A stretch of DNA of 52,901 nt from Meiothermus sp. (GTDB lineage: Bacteria; Deinococcota; Deinococci; Deinococcales; Thermaceae): NCBI RefSeq assembly GCF_025060375.1, contig NZ_JANXCG010000084.1, forward strand, positions 1 to 52,901, given 5' to 3'. Made by a program: the position numbers and the translations under genes. Position 1 is the stretch's first letter, and the number at the start of each line of letters is the position of its first letter. Below are positions 28,733-37,477 of the stretch, piece by piece. Below the pieces are notes generated by a model. That model was not told where the DNA came from. It worked only from the letters and a program-made list of their open reading frames with translations, and ran no database searches.

Positions 28733-29725
28733 ATGCGCTGGGCATGGTGGCTGGCGGGCTTGCTGCTCCTTCTTGCCCTAGCCCAGCCCGAGGCCGAGCC
28801 CGCCTTCCAGACCACCGCCGAGATTGAGCGGCGGGGAAAGCGAATCGTGGTGGTCAAGACCGGCCCCGACAACCCCCCGGCCATCATCGAGCTGCGCGAC
28901 CTGTATGGGGGAGCCATCACCGCCCTGGACCCGGAGAAGAAGACCCTAAGCCTGGGCGATAAGGTCTTCCTCACCGACGCCCTGACCCGCTACTGGCTGG
29001 AGGGCAAACCCGCAAAGTTCTCCGACCTCCAGGTGGGGCAGGAGGTGCGGCTCGAGGCTGCCGAGCAAAACGACGGCAGTCTGAAGGCTTTTGACGTGAG
29101 GATTGGCGCCAGGCCTGAGGGCAAGGCCCTGACCCGCTCCCTTTTCGCCGACCCGCCGCCTTTCCGGGTCCAGATTACCTTTGGGGAAGATGCGCGGGCC
29201 TATGGGGCCATTGCCCGGGTGGAGCAGGTCCGCGAGGTGAACGACCACGTCTACCTAACCGGGGGCACCGCCCGCTACATCGAGGAGGAGGACCGGCTCG
29301 AGCTGGACCTCAAGCCCGAGCCCCGGGCGGTAGAGGTGCAGCAGGGAAAGAGCCGGGCCTGGGGCAGTCGGCTGGACTACGACAACCAAAGCGGGGAGGC
29401 CCAGGTCGCGGGGCCCATTGAGCTCGAGCGGCAGGGCGAAAAACCCTTGAAAGGCAGCGCCGAGCGCATGGTCTACAACGTGGACGACGAAATCCTGCGG
29501 CTCCTTGGAGGGGTGCGGCTGGTGCAGGAAGGGCGCACCACCACCGCAGCCCTTGCCGTGGTGCAGGAAAAAGACCGGGTCGCCTTTCTCTACGGCACCA
29601 AGGAGAAGCCCGTGCGCAGCGAGAACAAAGACGGTTTTGTGGAGGGCGGAAAGCTGCTTTACAACCTAGACAGCGGCGACGTGGTGGTGCTGGAGGGGGT
29701 CAGGGGAGAGTTCCAGGAACCCTAA
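28733..29725 (+). CDS. LptA/OstA-like exported protein
   Basis: 330 residues with a signal peptide (MRWAWWLAGLLLLLALAQ). Repeated beta-strand pattern typical of OstA/LptA-like proteins that bind or shuttle lipid-linked envelope material: GSRLDYDNQSGEAQVAGPIELERQ, GSAERMVYNVDDEILRLLGGVRLVQ and EGGKLLYNLDSGDVVVLEG. Thermaceae have a diderm envelope but no classical LPS, so the cargo is uncertain. The start is ATG 28733, 7 nt after an extended -10 (TG at 28717, CATAAT at 28720-28725). The upstream ATG at 28724 lies inside the box and is rejected. Confidence 0.8.
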   Translation: MRWAWWLAGLLLLLALAQPEAEPAFQTTAEIERRGKRIVVVKTGPDNPPAIIELRDLYGGAITALDPEKKTLSLGDKVFLTDALTRYWLEGKPAKFSDLQVGQEVRLEAAEQNDGSLKAFDVRIGARPEGKALTRSLFADPPPFRVQITFGEDARAYGAIARVEQVREVNDHVYLTGGTARYIEEEDRLELDLKPEPRAVEVQQGKSRAWGSRLDYDNQSGEAQVAGPIELERQGEKPLKGSAERMVYNVDDEILRLLGGVRLVQEGRTTTAALAVVQEKDRVAFLYGTKEKPVRSENKDGFVEGGKLLYNLDSGDVVVLEGVRGEFQEP

Positions 29726-29780
29726 CGGCTTTGCAACAGGAACCATAGAGGCCGCAGCACTTTGGGGGTAGACTACAGGG

Positions 29781-30998
29781 GTGAAAAACCTAGAAAGCCA
29801 CCTTCAGGGTCGCTTTGCCACCCGCACCCAACGCATCCAGGCCTCGACCATCCGAGAAATCCTAAAGCTCACCCAAGAGCCGGGCTTTATCAGCTTTGCC
29901 GGGGGGCTGCCCGCTGCCGACCTGTTCCCCATCGAGCGCATCGCCGAGACCACCCAGCGCATCCTGCTGGAGCACGGCCCTCAGGCCCTGCAGTACAGCA
30001 CCACCGAGGGCTACCTGCCCCTCAGGGAGTGGGTCGCAAGCCGGATGCCCGGAGCGAGGGACGAAAACGTGCAGATCGTCTCGGGCTCGCAACAGGGCCT
30101 AGACCTCTTTGGCAAGGTCTTCATAGACCCCGGTTCAAAAGTCCTGGTTGAGGCCCCTACCTATCTTGGGGCCCTGAGCGCCTTCAACCCCTACGAACCC
30201 CAGTACATCTCGGTTGGCATGGACGAGGAAGGGCTGAGGCTGGACGAGCTCGAGGCCGCCCTCGAGGCCCACCGCCCCAGGTTCATGTACGTCATGCCCA
30301 CCTTCCAGAACCCCTCGGGCCGCCTGATGGGCCTGGAACGGCGCAGGGCCATCGTGGAACTGGCCCGCAAGTACCAGACCCCCATCCTGGAAGACGACGC
30401 CTACGCCGAACTCTACTTCAGCGGCCAGCCCCTCCCCACCCTCTACGCCCTGGACCAGGAGCTGGGCGGGGGCAACGTGGTCTACCTCTCCACCGCCTCC
30501 AAGACCCTGGCCCCGGGGCTCCGGGTGGCCTGGGTGGTGGGCCCCAAGCCGGTCATCCAGAAGATTGTGTACGCCAAGCAAGGGGCCGACCTGCACTCCC
30601 CCACCCTCAACCAGATGCTGGTCTACGAGCTGGTGCGGGACGAGGGGTGGTACCGGGGCCAGATTGAGCGCATCCGCCAAACCTACCAGACCCGGTGCAG
30701 CTGGATGCTTTCGGCCCTGCAGAAATACATGCCCGAGGACATGGGCTGGATTGTGCCGCAGGGGGGGATGTTCTTTTGGCTGACCGCTCCCGAGGGGTTG
30801 GATAGCCTGGAGCTCCTGAAGCAGGCGGTGAGGGAGAAGGTGGCCTTTGTACCGGGCCAACCCTTCTTTGCCGACAGCAGCGGGAAGAACACCCTGCGCC
30901 TCTCGTACTCCAGCGCCACCCGCGAGCAGACCGAGGAGGGCCTCCGGCGCCTGGGCCGGGCGGTGCACAGGATGCTGGGGCGGGCGCCGGTGGGGTAG
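29781..30998 (+). CDS. PLP aminotransferase, LysN-like (2-aminoadipate type)
   Basis: Class I/II aminotransferase, 405 residues. It closely follows the Thermus LysN pattern: RIQASTIREILKLTQEPG, ISFAGGLPAADLFP, ALQYSTTEGYLPLREWV, VSGSQQGLDLFGKVF, the PLP lysine in TASKTLAPGLRVAW, then KQGADLHSPTLNQML. LysN converts 2-oxoadipate to 2-aminoadipate in the aminoadipate lysine pathway and is known to accept several amino acids; a broad branched-chain or aromatic specificity cannot be excluded. The start is GTG 29781, 6 nt after TAGACT (29769-29774). No other lysine gene is beside it. Confidence 0.85.
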   Translation: MKNLESHLQGRFATRTQRIQASTIREILKLTQEPGFISFAGGLPAADLFPIERIAETTQRILLEHGPQALQYSTTEGYLPLREWVASRMPGARDENVQIVSGSQQGLDLFGKVFIDPGSKVLVEAPTYLGALSAFNPYEPQYISVGMDEEGLRLDELEAALEAHRPRFMYVMPTFQNPSGRLMGLERRRAIVELARKYQTPILEDDAYAELYFSGQPLPTLYALDQELGGGNVVYLSTASKTLAPGLRVAWVVGPKPVIQKIVYAKQGADLHSPTLNQMLVYELVRDEGWYRGQIERIRQTYQTRCSWMLSALQKYMPEDMGWIVPQGGMFFWLTAPEGLDSLELLKQAVREKVAFVPGQPFFADSSGKNTLRLSYSSATREQTEEGLRRLGRAVHRMLGRAPVG

Positions 30999-31075
30999 CC
31001 CCTGGGGCAGCCCCTCGGCCCAGGCCCAGCGGAACCCTCCCTTTTGCTGTGCGCTGTCAAAGCACGAACAGGCCC

Positions 31076-31810
31076 CTAGCCGGTGCAGGAGAGGCCCACG
31101 GTCCGGTAGAGGGCCTCGAGCTCCTGCGGCTCCAGGGCTCGAGCCATCCCTGGAGAGAGGTCGGCAGGCAACTCCAGCGGGCCAAAGGAAATGCGGCGTA
31201 GGTAGAGCACGCGGTTTCCCCGAGCTGCAAACATCCGCTTCACCTGGTGAAAACGCCCCTCGAGCAGGACCAGCTCCACCCTCCGCGGGTCTGGGCCGAG
31301 CCGAAGCTCGGCTGGCTTTAGGGGCTTGCCATCCAGCAAAAGCCGTCCAGAGGCGAAGGCCTGGACATCCTCGAGGGTAGCAGGGGCCTCGAGCTCCACG
31401 TAGTACCGCTTGGACACCTTCCAGCGGGGGTGGGTCAGCCGGTGGGCCAGCTCGCCATGGGTGGTGAGGAGCAAAAGCCCCTCAGCGTCCTTGTCCAAAC
31501 GCCCCACGGGCATCCAGTCGGGGCGCTGCCAAGGAGGGGGGAGGAGGGCGGTGACCGGCACACCCTCCCTCTCCCGGGTAGAGGTGATGCAGCCAGCTGG
31601 CTTGTTCAGCAAGAGGTGAAAGTACCGGCGGTAGACCAAAGGGGCTTCGTCCACCTCTATGCGAACCCGCTCTGGGTCAAGCTTGCAGGATGGGTCGCGC
31701 ACCACCTGGCCGTCCACCCTAACCCGGCCCGCCCTAGCCATGCGGCGGACCTCGCTTCGGCTGCCCACCCCCAGGTGGCTCAGCACCTTGTCCAGGCGCT
31801 CCTTAGCCAC
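31076..31810 (-). CDS. rsuA: Pseudouridine synthase, RsuA family
   Basis: Isomerises a uridine in rRNA, most likely 16S U516 in E. coli numbering. In 244 residues: an N-terminal S4 RNA-binding domain (ERLDKVLSHLGVGSRSEVRRM, about 4-60), then the catalytic domain with the active-site Asp in VGRLDKDAEGLLLLT and the GRFHQVKRMFAARG motif. RsuA, RluB and RluE share this layout, so the site is inferred. It starts 2 nt after the ferredoxin reductase stop and is probably translated from that transcript. Confidence 0.88.
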   Translation of the reverse strand: MAKERLDKVLSHLGVGSRSEVRRMARAGRVRVDGQVVRDPSCKLDPERVRIEVDEAPLVYRRYFHLLLNKPAGCITSTREREGVPVTALLPPPWQRPDWMPVGRLDKDAEGLLLLTTHGELAHRLTHPRWKVSKRYYVELEAPATLEDVQAFASGRLLLDGKPLKPAELRLGPDPRRVELVLLEGRFHQVKRMFAARGNRVLYLRRISFGPLELPADLSPGMARALEPQELEALYRTVGLSCTG

Positions 31811-31812
31811 TG

Positions 31813-33183
31813 TTAGTCCTGCAACGCCTCGAGCATCTCCTCTACGCTGGTCAGCTTAACCCTAGGGCGGCCCTGGGCCTGGCCTCGCTGGGTCTCCAGC
31901 GCATCCAGCCTCAGCCAACCTTCCAGGCTCACAAACCGCACCCCCCGCTCCCGCAAAAGCCTGGGCACCGCCTCGAGGTTCGGCTCCTGGGCCAGCGGCA
32001 GGTAGGGGACATCCTCCAAGAGGAGCTTTACCGTCTCCGCTGCATCGGCCTTGTTGGTGCCTATCACGCCGTTGGGACCCCGCTTGATCCAGCCCGCGGT
32101 GTACTCCCCTGGGGCCACCGCCCCGTCCCGCAAAACCCGACCGCTCTGGTTTGGGATGATGCCCCTGCGCTCATCGAAGGGCACCCCCGGCAACGGCACT
32201 CCCCTGTAGCCCACCGAGCGCAGCACCAGGCCTACCTCAAGCTCCTCGTACACCCCGGTGCCCACCGCGTTCAGGTTCTCGTCCAAGCGGTTCCTCTCCA
32301 GACGAATCCGCTCCACCCGGCCCTGGCCCAAGATAGCTACCGGCGAGACCAAGAAGCGGATGTGCACCCGGCGGGGCTTCCCTGAAAGGGGCCGCGCGGC
32401 AAACTCCCGCAACACCTCCAGGTTCTTGAGCAAGCTTGGCTGGTCGGCGATGGAGGCCGCACTTCTCTCGTCAAGCTCCAGCTCCTCGGGGCGCACCACC
32501 ACATCCGCGTTGAGCAGCTCCCCCAGCTCGCGGAGCTCCTTGGTGGTGAACTTGGCCTGGGCCGGACCCCGCCGACCCAGCATGTAGATATCGGTAACCC
32601 GGCTCTCGGCCAGCACCGGCAGGGCGTGGTCAGCGATATCGGTGCGGCCCAACTCCTCCACCGACTTAGCCAGGATGCGGGTTACGTCCACCGCGACATT
32701 GCCCACCCCCACCACCGCCACGCCGCGCGCATCCAGCCGCATAGGCAGGCCCCTGTAGTCGGGATGGCCGTTGTACCAGGCCACAAACTCCGTGGCCGAC
32801 AGGCTTCCGGGCAGGTCCTCCCCGGGGATGTTCAGGTGGCGGTCGCTCGAGGCGCCCACGGTATAGATCACCGCATCGTAGTGGCGGCGCAGGTCTTCAT
32901 AGCTCAGGTCACGCCCAAAGGCTACGTTTCCGAAAAAGCGCACCTTGGGGTCTTGAAGTACCTTCTGCATGACCTTGGTGACCGACTTGATGGTCTGATG
33001 GTCGGGGGCTACCCCATATCGAACCAGACCAAAAGGTGTAGGTAGGCGGTCAAAAACATCCACCCGCACGGGCACCTCACCTTGCTTGATTAGGGTCTCG
33101 GTGGCGTAAATACCCGAAGGCCCTGAGCCAATCACGGCCACCCGTAGGGGGCGGTCCTCACCAAAGCGGTTCTGGTCCGGCAT
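31813..33183 (-). CDS. Ferredoxin-NADP+ reductase, adrenodoxin-reductase type (FprA-like)
   Basis: Flavoprotein moving electrons between NADPH and ferredoxin. 456 residues: the FAD Rossmann motif VAVIGSGPSGIYATETLI at the N-terminus, then the typical FDRLPTPFGLVRYGVAPDH, the NADP Rossmann motif VAVVGVGNVAVDVTRIL, MLGRRGPAQAKFT, and the closing GWIKRGPNGVIGTNK. A good Shine-Dalgarno (GGAGGA) precedes the ATG. TATGAT (33253-33258) suggests a start site about 63 nt upstream, so unlike many genes here it has a leader. The C-terminal 70 residues after the core are extra, with unknown role. It is upstream of rsuA in one operon. Confidence 0.92.
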   Translation of the reverse strand: MPDQNRFGEDRPLRVAVIGSGPSGIYATETLIKQGEVPVRVDVFDRLPTPFGLVRYGVAPDHQTIKSVTKVMQKVLQDPKVRFFGNVAFGRDLSYEDLRRHYDAVIYTVGASSDRHLNIPGEDLPGSLSATEFVAWYNGHPDYRGLPMRLDARGVAVVGVGNVAVDVTRILAKSVEELGRTDIADHALPVLAESRVTDIYMLGRRGPAQAKFTTKELRELGELLNADVVVRPEELELDERSAASIADQPSLLKNLEVLREFAARPLSGKPRRVHIRFLVSPVAILGQGRVERIRLERNRLDENLNAVGTGVYEELEVGLVLRSVGYRGVPLPGVPFDERRGIIPNQSGRVLRDGAVAPGEYTAGWIKRGPNGVIGTNKADAAETVKLLLEDVPYLPLAQEPNLEAVPRLLRERGVRFVSLEGWLRLDALETQRGQAQGRPRVKLTSVEEMLEALQD

Positions 33184-33447
33184 CGAAGCTTCCTCCCAAG
33201 GGGAATAGAGGCCCGCCCGCCTGCGCTTGGGGCTAAGGCCACCCAGCAGGCCATCATAGCGTAAGCGCTCCGGAATGGAAGTATCTGGGTGTCGCCGCTC
33301 GCGGTGGAGCGGGGTCTAAAGCCAGCCCAAACCGGCAGGCTAGGGCAAACATGGGTGGGGGGACGGAGCCGCCCCTCCCCGTCTCCCTGCACCTCAGCTG
33401 CGGGGCACCCTTGGTTGGGCCAACGCTTTTCGGCCCCCCGGCACGCC

Positions 33448-33666
33448 CTACAGCTTCTCAAAGGCCTCGAAGAATTCCTCTCTGGAGGGAAGGGTTACCA
33501 GCCCTTTTAGGTAAAGCTCCCACACAGCATCCACCCCCGCCACCCGCTGGAGCTGCTCGAGCGAAACCTCCAGGTCGTGATCGGGAAGATGCACCCAGAC
33601 CCGGTCCATGGTGCCCGGAACCCACTCACACTGGATACCCAACCTCTGCACCCGCTCAGCTGTCAT
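33448..33666 (-). CDS. Small protein of unknown function (72 residues)
   Basis: Acidic, Trp- and Val-rich small protein without signal or TM (ends in LPSREEFFEAFEKL). Start ATG 33666 with GGGAGGG 6 nt upstream. I do not recognise the family. The ORF is the only sensible reading of this stretch and has GC-rich third positions. The 264-nt gap after it (33184-33447) holds the fprA promoter near 33253-33258 and nothing else I can name. Confidence 0.6.
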   Translation of the reverse strand: MTAERVQRLGIQCEWVPGTMDRVWVHLPDHDLEVSLEQLQRVAGVDAVWELYLKGLVTLPSREEFFEAFEKL

Positions 33667-33778
33667 AACTACCCTCCCACAAAGCCCCCTTCTTGAGTCC
33701 AGTCTGGCCTTACTTGACTCTTTTTGTAAAGAGAAAAATGTCCTACCACGGGCCCGGAGGGGTTAAGATACGGGGGTC

Positions 33779-34573
33779 ATGGTTGCCATAGACCTAACCG
33801 GCAAGAGGGCCCTGGTCATGGGGGTTACCAACGAACACAGCCTGGGCTGGGCCATCGCCCAGAAGCTTCGTGCCGCCGGCGCCGAGGTGGCTTTCAGTTA
33901 CCAAGGTGAGCGGCTGCGGGAAAAGCTGGAAAAGCTCACCGCAGACTACCCCAATCGGCGTCTCTACCAGGTGGACGTTACCGACGAGGCCGCCCTAAAG
34001 GCCATGTTCGCCGACCTGGCGGCCGCCTGGGGGGGGCTAGACTGTCTGGTGCACTCCATCGCTTTCGCCCCCAGAGCGGCTATGGAAGGGCGCTTCATAG
34101 ACACCACCGCTGCCGACTGGAACACTGCTCTACAGGTCTCGGCCTACTCCCTGGTAGCCGTGGCCCGCGAGGCCGAACCGCTCTTACGGGAAGGAGCAAG
34201 CCTGGTCACCCTCACCTACTATGCTTCGGAAAAGGTAGTACCCCGGTACAACGTCATGGGCATTGCCAAAGCTGCCTTGGAGGCCAGCGTGCGCTACCTG
34301 GCCTACGAGCTGGGGAGAAAAAACATCCGTGTCAACGCCATAAGCGCCGGTGCTGTACGGACTGTAGCCGCCATGAGCATCCCCGGATTCCGCAAAATGG
34401 TGGCCAAATACAGCTCCACCGCCCCCCTGGGCCGAATGATCACCCACGAGGAAGTGGGCAACCTGGGCCTTTACCTGCTCTCCCCGTTGTCCAGCGGTAC
34501 CACCGGGCAGACCATCTACGTGGACGCGGGCTACAGCATCATGGGAATGAGCTTTGAGGAAGAGGGCAGCTAG
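33779..34573 (+). CDS. fabI: Enoyl-[acyl-carrier-protein] reductase FabI
   Basis: Last reductive step of each fatty acid elongation cycle, NADH-dependent. 264 residues, short-chain dehydrogenase fold: KRALVMGVTNEHSLGWAIA at the nucleotide site, LVHSIAFAPR, and the catalytic Tyr-x6-Lys in YNVMGIAKAAL with the second Tyr upstream in LTYYASEK. The end GTTGQTIYVDAGYSIMGM is typical of FabI. The start is ATG 33779; TAAGAT (33764-33769) ends 9 nt before it. Confidence 0.95.
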   Translation: MVAIDLTGKRALVMGVTNEHSLGWAIAQKLRAAGAEVAFSYQGERLREKLEKLTADYPNRRLYQVDVTDEAALKAMFADLAAAWGGLDCLVHSIAFAPRAAMEGRFIDTTAADWNTALQVSAYSLVAVAREAEPLLREGASLVTLTYYASEKVVPRYNVMGIAKAALEASVRYLAYELGRKNIRVNAISAGAVRTVAAMSIPGFRKMVAKYSSTAPLGRMITHEEVGNLGLYLLSPLSSGTTGQTIYVDAGYSIMGMSFEEEGS

Positions 34574-34576
34574 CCC

Positions 34577-34948
34577 TCAGCGACGCTTGCGACCTCCCTT
34601 CCCCCCTGGCTTCTTTCCCCCACCCCCGGAGCCGCGCAAAAAGCTCTTGAGCTTGTTCTCAAACTCGGGGGCCTGGCGGGGCAGACGCTTGGGCCGAGGG
34701 GGTTCAACCGGAGCCGGGGTCAGCTCCTTGATAGAAAGGTCGAGGCGACCCCTCTCGTCGCGGCCGAGGACCAGAACCGAAACCACGTCCCCTTCCTGGA
34801 GGTGGTCCCGGATGTTGCGCACGAACTGATGGGCGATCTGGGAAATGTGCACCAGGCCCGACTCCCCGTTGGGGAACTCTACAAAAGCGCCAAAATCGGT
34901 AATCCGAGTAACTCGGCCTTCCACGATGGCTCCGGCTTCAAGCTCCAT
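34577..34948 (-). CDS. S1-domain RNA-binding protein with basic tail
   Basis: 123 residues: one S1 OB-fold domain (about 4-75; GRVTRITDFGAFVEFPNG, GLVHISQIA, VLGRDERGRLDLSIKEL), a Pro-rich linker, then a Gly/Lys/Arg tail (GSGGGGKKPGGKGGRKRR). Resembles the general stress protein 13/YugI type, thought to interact with ribosomes or RNA. GGAGGAG lies 7 nt before the ATG. An extended -10 (TATAGT, 35025-35030, preceded by TGG) suggests a leader of about 70 nt. It is convergent with fabI, 3 nt apart. Confidence 0.85.
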   Translation of the reverse strand: MELEAGAIVEGRVTRITDFGAFVEFPNGESGLVHISQIAHQFVRNIRDHLQEGDVVSVLVLGRDERGRLDLSIKELTPAPVEPPRPKRLPRQAPEFENKLKSFLRGSGGGGKKPGGKGGRKRR

Positions 34949-35024
34949 TCAAAGGCTCCTCCAGCACCGCGCGAAATCCCAAAACAACTGCATGGGCAAG
35001 CTGTGGGGGATTCACGGTGCCCTC

Positions 35025-35030
35025 ACTATA
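35025..35030 (-). promoter_or_regulatory. Extended -10 of the S1-protein gene
   Basis: On the minus strand TGG is followed by TATAGT, about 75 nt before the ATG at 34948. No clear -35, as is usual for an extended -10. Confidence 0.45.
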
Positions 35031-35099
35031 CCACTCCCCGCACCTCTGGAAAGGGCCAGGGTCATTTTGTAACGTATTTAAAACACACAACCAAAAAAG

Positions 35100-35119
35100 T
35101 GATATACTCCTGACAGGAG
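35100..35119 (+). promoter_or_regulatory. Acyl-CoA dehydrogenase promoter with 13-bp palindrome over the RBS
   Basis: TGA plus TATACT (35103-35108) make an extended -10. CTCCTG-A-CAGGAG (35107-35119) is a perfect 13-bp palindrome around a central A, near the expected transcription start. Its right arm is part of the Shine-Dalgarno AGGAGG of the gene at 35130. Confidence 0.55.
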
Positions 35120-35129
35120 GAAACCCACC

Positions 35130-36314
35130 ATGACCGCCGAACGCCCCCGGGAGCTTTGGTTTGAGCTGGACTCAGAGGAGCGCCAGATCATCGGCGCGCT
35201 GCGCGAATTCCTTCAGGCCGAGGTAGCCCCCACAGCAGCCGAACGGGATGAGAGCGGGGCTTTCCCCTTTGAAATCGTGCGCAAGCTGGGGCAGATGGGG
35301 GTGATGGGGGCGCAGGTGCCCGAGAAGTACGGAGGTGCAGGGCTTCCCACCCGCGTCTTCGCACGGATCGTAGAGGAAATCGCAGCGGTAGATGGCTCGC
35401 TGGCCCTTACCGTGGCCTCCCACAACAGCCTCTGCGTGGGTCACATCCTCCTGGCAGGCAACGAGGAACAAAAGCGGAGGTTCCTACCCCCGCTGGCCTC
35501 CGGCGAGGTCCTCGGGGCCTGGGGGCTGACCGAACCAGGCAGTGGCTCCGACGCGGCGTCCCTGCGCACCCGGGCCGAGGAAACCCCCGAGGGGTTCGTG
35601 CTCAACGGAAGCAAGCAGTTCATCACTCAGGGCTCGGTGGCCGGTGTGTACGTGATCAACGCCCGCACCGACCCCGCTCCAAACCCTCAGAAGAAGCACC
35701 TGGGGATTTCGGCCCTGGTCTTCAGCGCCCCCGTTGAGGGCCTAAGGGTGGGGCGCAAGGAGAGAAAGCTGGGCCTCAACGCTTCCGACACGGCTCAGCT
35801 CATCTTTGAAAACCTGAGGCTACCCAAGGAGGCCCTGCTGGGGCAGCGCGGCAGAGGTTTTTACGATGTAATGAAGGTGCTGGAAGGGGGGCGTATCGGA
35901 ATCGCGGCCATGGCCGTAGGGCTGGGGCGGGCCGCCTTGGAGTTTGCAGCCAAGTACGCCCTGGAACGTGAGCAGTTTGGTCGGCCCATCGCCGAATTCC
36001 AGGCCATCTCCCACAAACTGGCCGAGATGGAGACCGAGCTAGAAGCCGCCCGCCTGCTCTACCTTAGAGCCGCTGAGCTTCGCGATGCGGGAAAGCCCTA
36101 CGGCCATGCCGCGGCCCAGGCCAAGCTCTTTGCCTCCGAAGCAGCGGTGCGGGCCTGCGACGAGGCCATCCAAATTCTAGGAGGCTACGGCTACACCAAG
36201 GAGTATCCGGTGGAACGCTACTGGCGGGACGCCCGTCTGACCCGCATTGGCGAGGGCACCAGCGAGGTTCTCAGGGTTATCATCGCCAAAAACCTGCTGG
36301 AGCGCTACCGCTAG
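35130..36314 (+). CDS. Acyl-CoA dehydrogenase
   Basis: FAD-dependent dehydrogenase of beta-oxidation or branched-chain amino acid breakdown, 394 residues. N-terminal helical domain with [11 protein letters not shown]; the middle beta domain [17 protein letters not shown] with [11 protein letters not shown]; the C-terminal helical domain with [42 protein letters not shown] and the catalytic-base region [11 protein letters not shown]. Chain length and substrate cannot be read from sequence. A strong Shine-Dalgarno precedes the ATG, and a palindrome overlaps it. pyrD follows after 28 nt with its own -10. Confidence 0.93.
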   Translation: MTAERPRELWFELDSEERQIIGALREFLQAEVAPTAAERDESGAFPFEIVRKLGQMGVMGAQVPEKYGGAGLPTRVFARIVEEIAAVDGSLALTVASHNSLCVGHILLAGNEEQKRRFLPPLASGEVLGAWGLTEPGSGSDAASLRTRAEETPEGFVLNGSKQFITQGSVAGVYVINARTDPAPNPQKKHLGISALVFSAPVEGLRVGRKERKLGLNASDTAQLIFENLRLPKEALLGQRGRGFYDVMKVLEGGRIGIAAMAVGLGRAALEFAAKYALEREQFGRPIAEFQAISHKLAEMETELEAARLLYLRAAELRDAGKPYGHAAAQAKLFASEAAVRACDEAIQILGGYGYTKEYPVERYWRDARLTRIGEGTSEVLRVIIAKNLLERYR

Positions 36315-36342
36315 GGTCCTTCGGTGGGTGCTATGCTCTAGC

Positions 36343-37437
36343 GTGTACGCGTTCCTCAGACCCTGGCTTTTCCGGCAAGACCCTGAAACCGCGCACGACC
36401 GGGTGCTCGAGGGGCTGGCCTGGCTGGCCCGAAGAGGCCCCCTGTTGAGGCTGGTTCAGCGGCTGTTCTCGTTGCAGGATGAGCGTCTTGAGGTAGAGGC
36501 TTTCGGCCTGCGCTTTCCCAACCCAGTGGGGCTGGCGGCCGGTCTGGACAAGAATGCCCTGGCCCTGCGGGCCTGGCCCGCTTTGGGGTTTGGCTTTGTG
36601 GAAATAGGCTCGGTCACCGCTTTGGCACAGCCCGGCAACCCCAAGCCCCGCCTCTTCCGCCTACCCCAGGAGGAGGCCCTGGTCAACCGGATGGGCTTCA
36701 ACAACGACGGTGCGGAGGCCCTGGCCCAGCGGCTCGCAGCCTGGCAGCAGGCCTACGGCAAGCTTCCGGTACCCTTGGGCATCAACCTGGGCAAGTCCAA
36801 GGCCGCGCCCCTGGAGGAGGCCGCGCAGGACTACCTGAGGAGCCTGGCCTTGCTGCTGCCCTACGGCGACTACTTTGTGGTCAACGTAAGCTCCCCCAAC
36901 ACCCCGGGCCTGCGTAGGTTGCAGGAGAAGGAGCTGTTGGCAGAGTTGCTGGGAACGCTGAGCGGGTTTTTGCAAGGGCGCAAACCCCTTCTCCTCAAAA
37001 TCTCCCCGGACCTCACCTGGCCCCAGATAGACGAGGTGCTGGAACTGGCCGAGCGGTTTGGCCTCTCGGGCCTCATCGCCACCAACACCACCACCCAGCG
37101 GGAAGGGCTGAAGACCCCCTACCCGGAAGAGGGAGGCCTCTCAGGGCGCCCCTTGGCCCAGCGGTCGCTGGAGGTGTTGCGCTACCTGAACAAGCAGCTG
37201 GGGGGCCGTATGCCCATTGTCTCGGTGGGGGGCATCTTCACCCCAAAGGACGTTTGGGAGCGGCTCGAGCAGGGGGCCACGCTGGTGCAGGTGTACACCG
37301 CCTTGGTCTACCGAGGCCCCTCTTTGCCCAAGCAGCTGTGCAGGGGGCTTCTTCACCTCTCAGAAGGGGCCCCTATTGGGGGTCTGCTAAACCGCCCAGC
37401 CATCCCCGAGGCAGACCCTAAACAGCACGGCTATTGA
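36343..37437 (+). CDS. pyrD: Dihydroorotate dehydrogenase (quinone), class 2
   Basis: Oxidises dihydroorotate to orotate in pyrimidine synthesis, passing electrons to the membrane quinone pool. 364 residues. The N-terminal amphipathic membrane helix region of class 2 (LRPWLFRQDPETAHDRVL) is present; FMN-barrel motifs are NPVGLAAGLDKN, FVEIGSVT, NRMGFNNDG and the catalytic Ser in NVSSPNTPGLR. The start is GTG 36343, 5 nt after an extended -10 (TGC TATGCT, 36332-36337); a longer in-frame reading from 36247 lies inside the upstream gene and is rejected. Confidence 0.94.
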   Translation: MYAFLRPWLFRQDPETAHDRVLEGLAWLARRGPLLRLVQRLFSLQDERLEVEAFGLRFPNPVGLAAGLDKNALALRAWPALGFGFVEIGSVTALAQPGNPKPRLFRLPQEEALVNRMGFNNDGAEALAQRLAAWQQAYGKLPVPLGINLGKSKAAPLEEAAQDYLRSLALLLPYGDYFVVNVSSPNTPGLRRLQEKELLAELLGTLSGFLQGRKPLLLKISPDLTWPQIDEVLELAERFGLSGLIATNTTTQREGLKTPYPEEGGLSGRPLAQRSLEVLRYLNKQLGGRMPIVSVGGIFTPKDVWERLEQGATLVQVYTALVYRGPSLPKQLCRGLLHLSEGAPIGGLLNRPAIPEADPKQHGY

Positions 37438-37462
37438 TTACTTATCCAGGGCATATGAGAAT
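37434..37462 (+). promoter_or_regulatory. Probable promoter of the HtrA-like protease gene
   Basis: TTGATT (37434-37439), a 17-nt spacer and GAGAAT (37457-37462); start site near 37469. The -35 overlaps the pyrD stop region. Confidence 0.4.
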
Positions 37463-37477
37463 GAGGGCGGTTTGCCG

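Noticed and set aside
33718-33733. Inverted repeat CTCTTT-TTGT-AAAGAG upstream of fabI
   Set aside because: AT-rich short repeat well upstream of the fabI -10 and close to the divergent small gene; could be an operator, but nothing supports it beyond symmetry.
36247-36342. Longer N-terminus for PyrD
   Set aside because: It lies within the acyl-CoA dehydrogenase coding region and crosses the extended -10 at 36332-36337.
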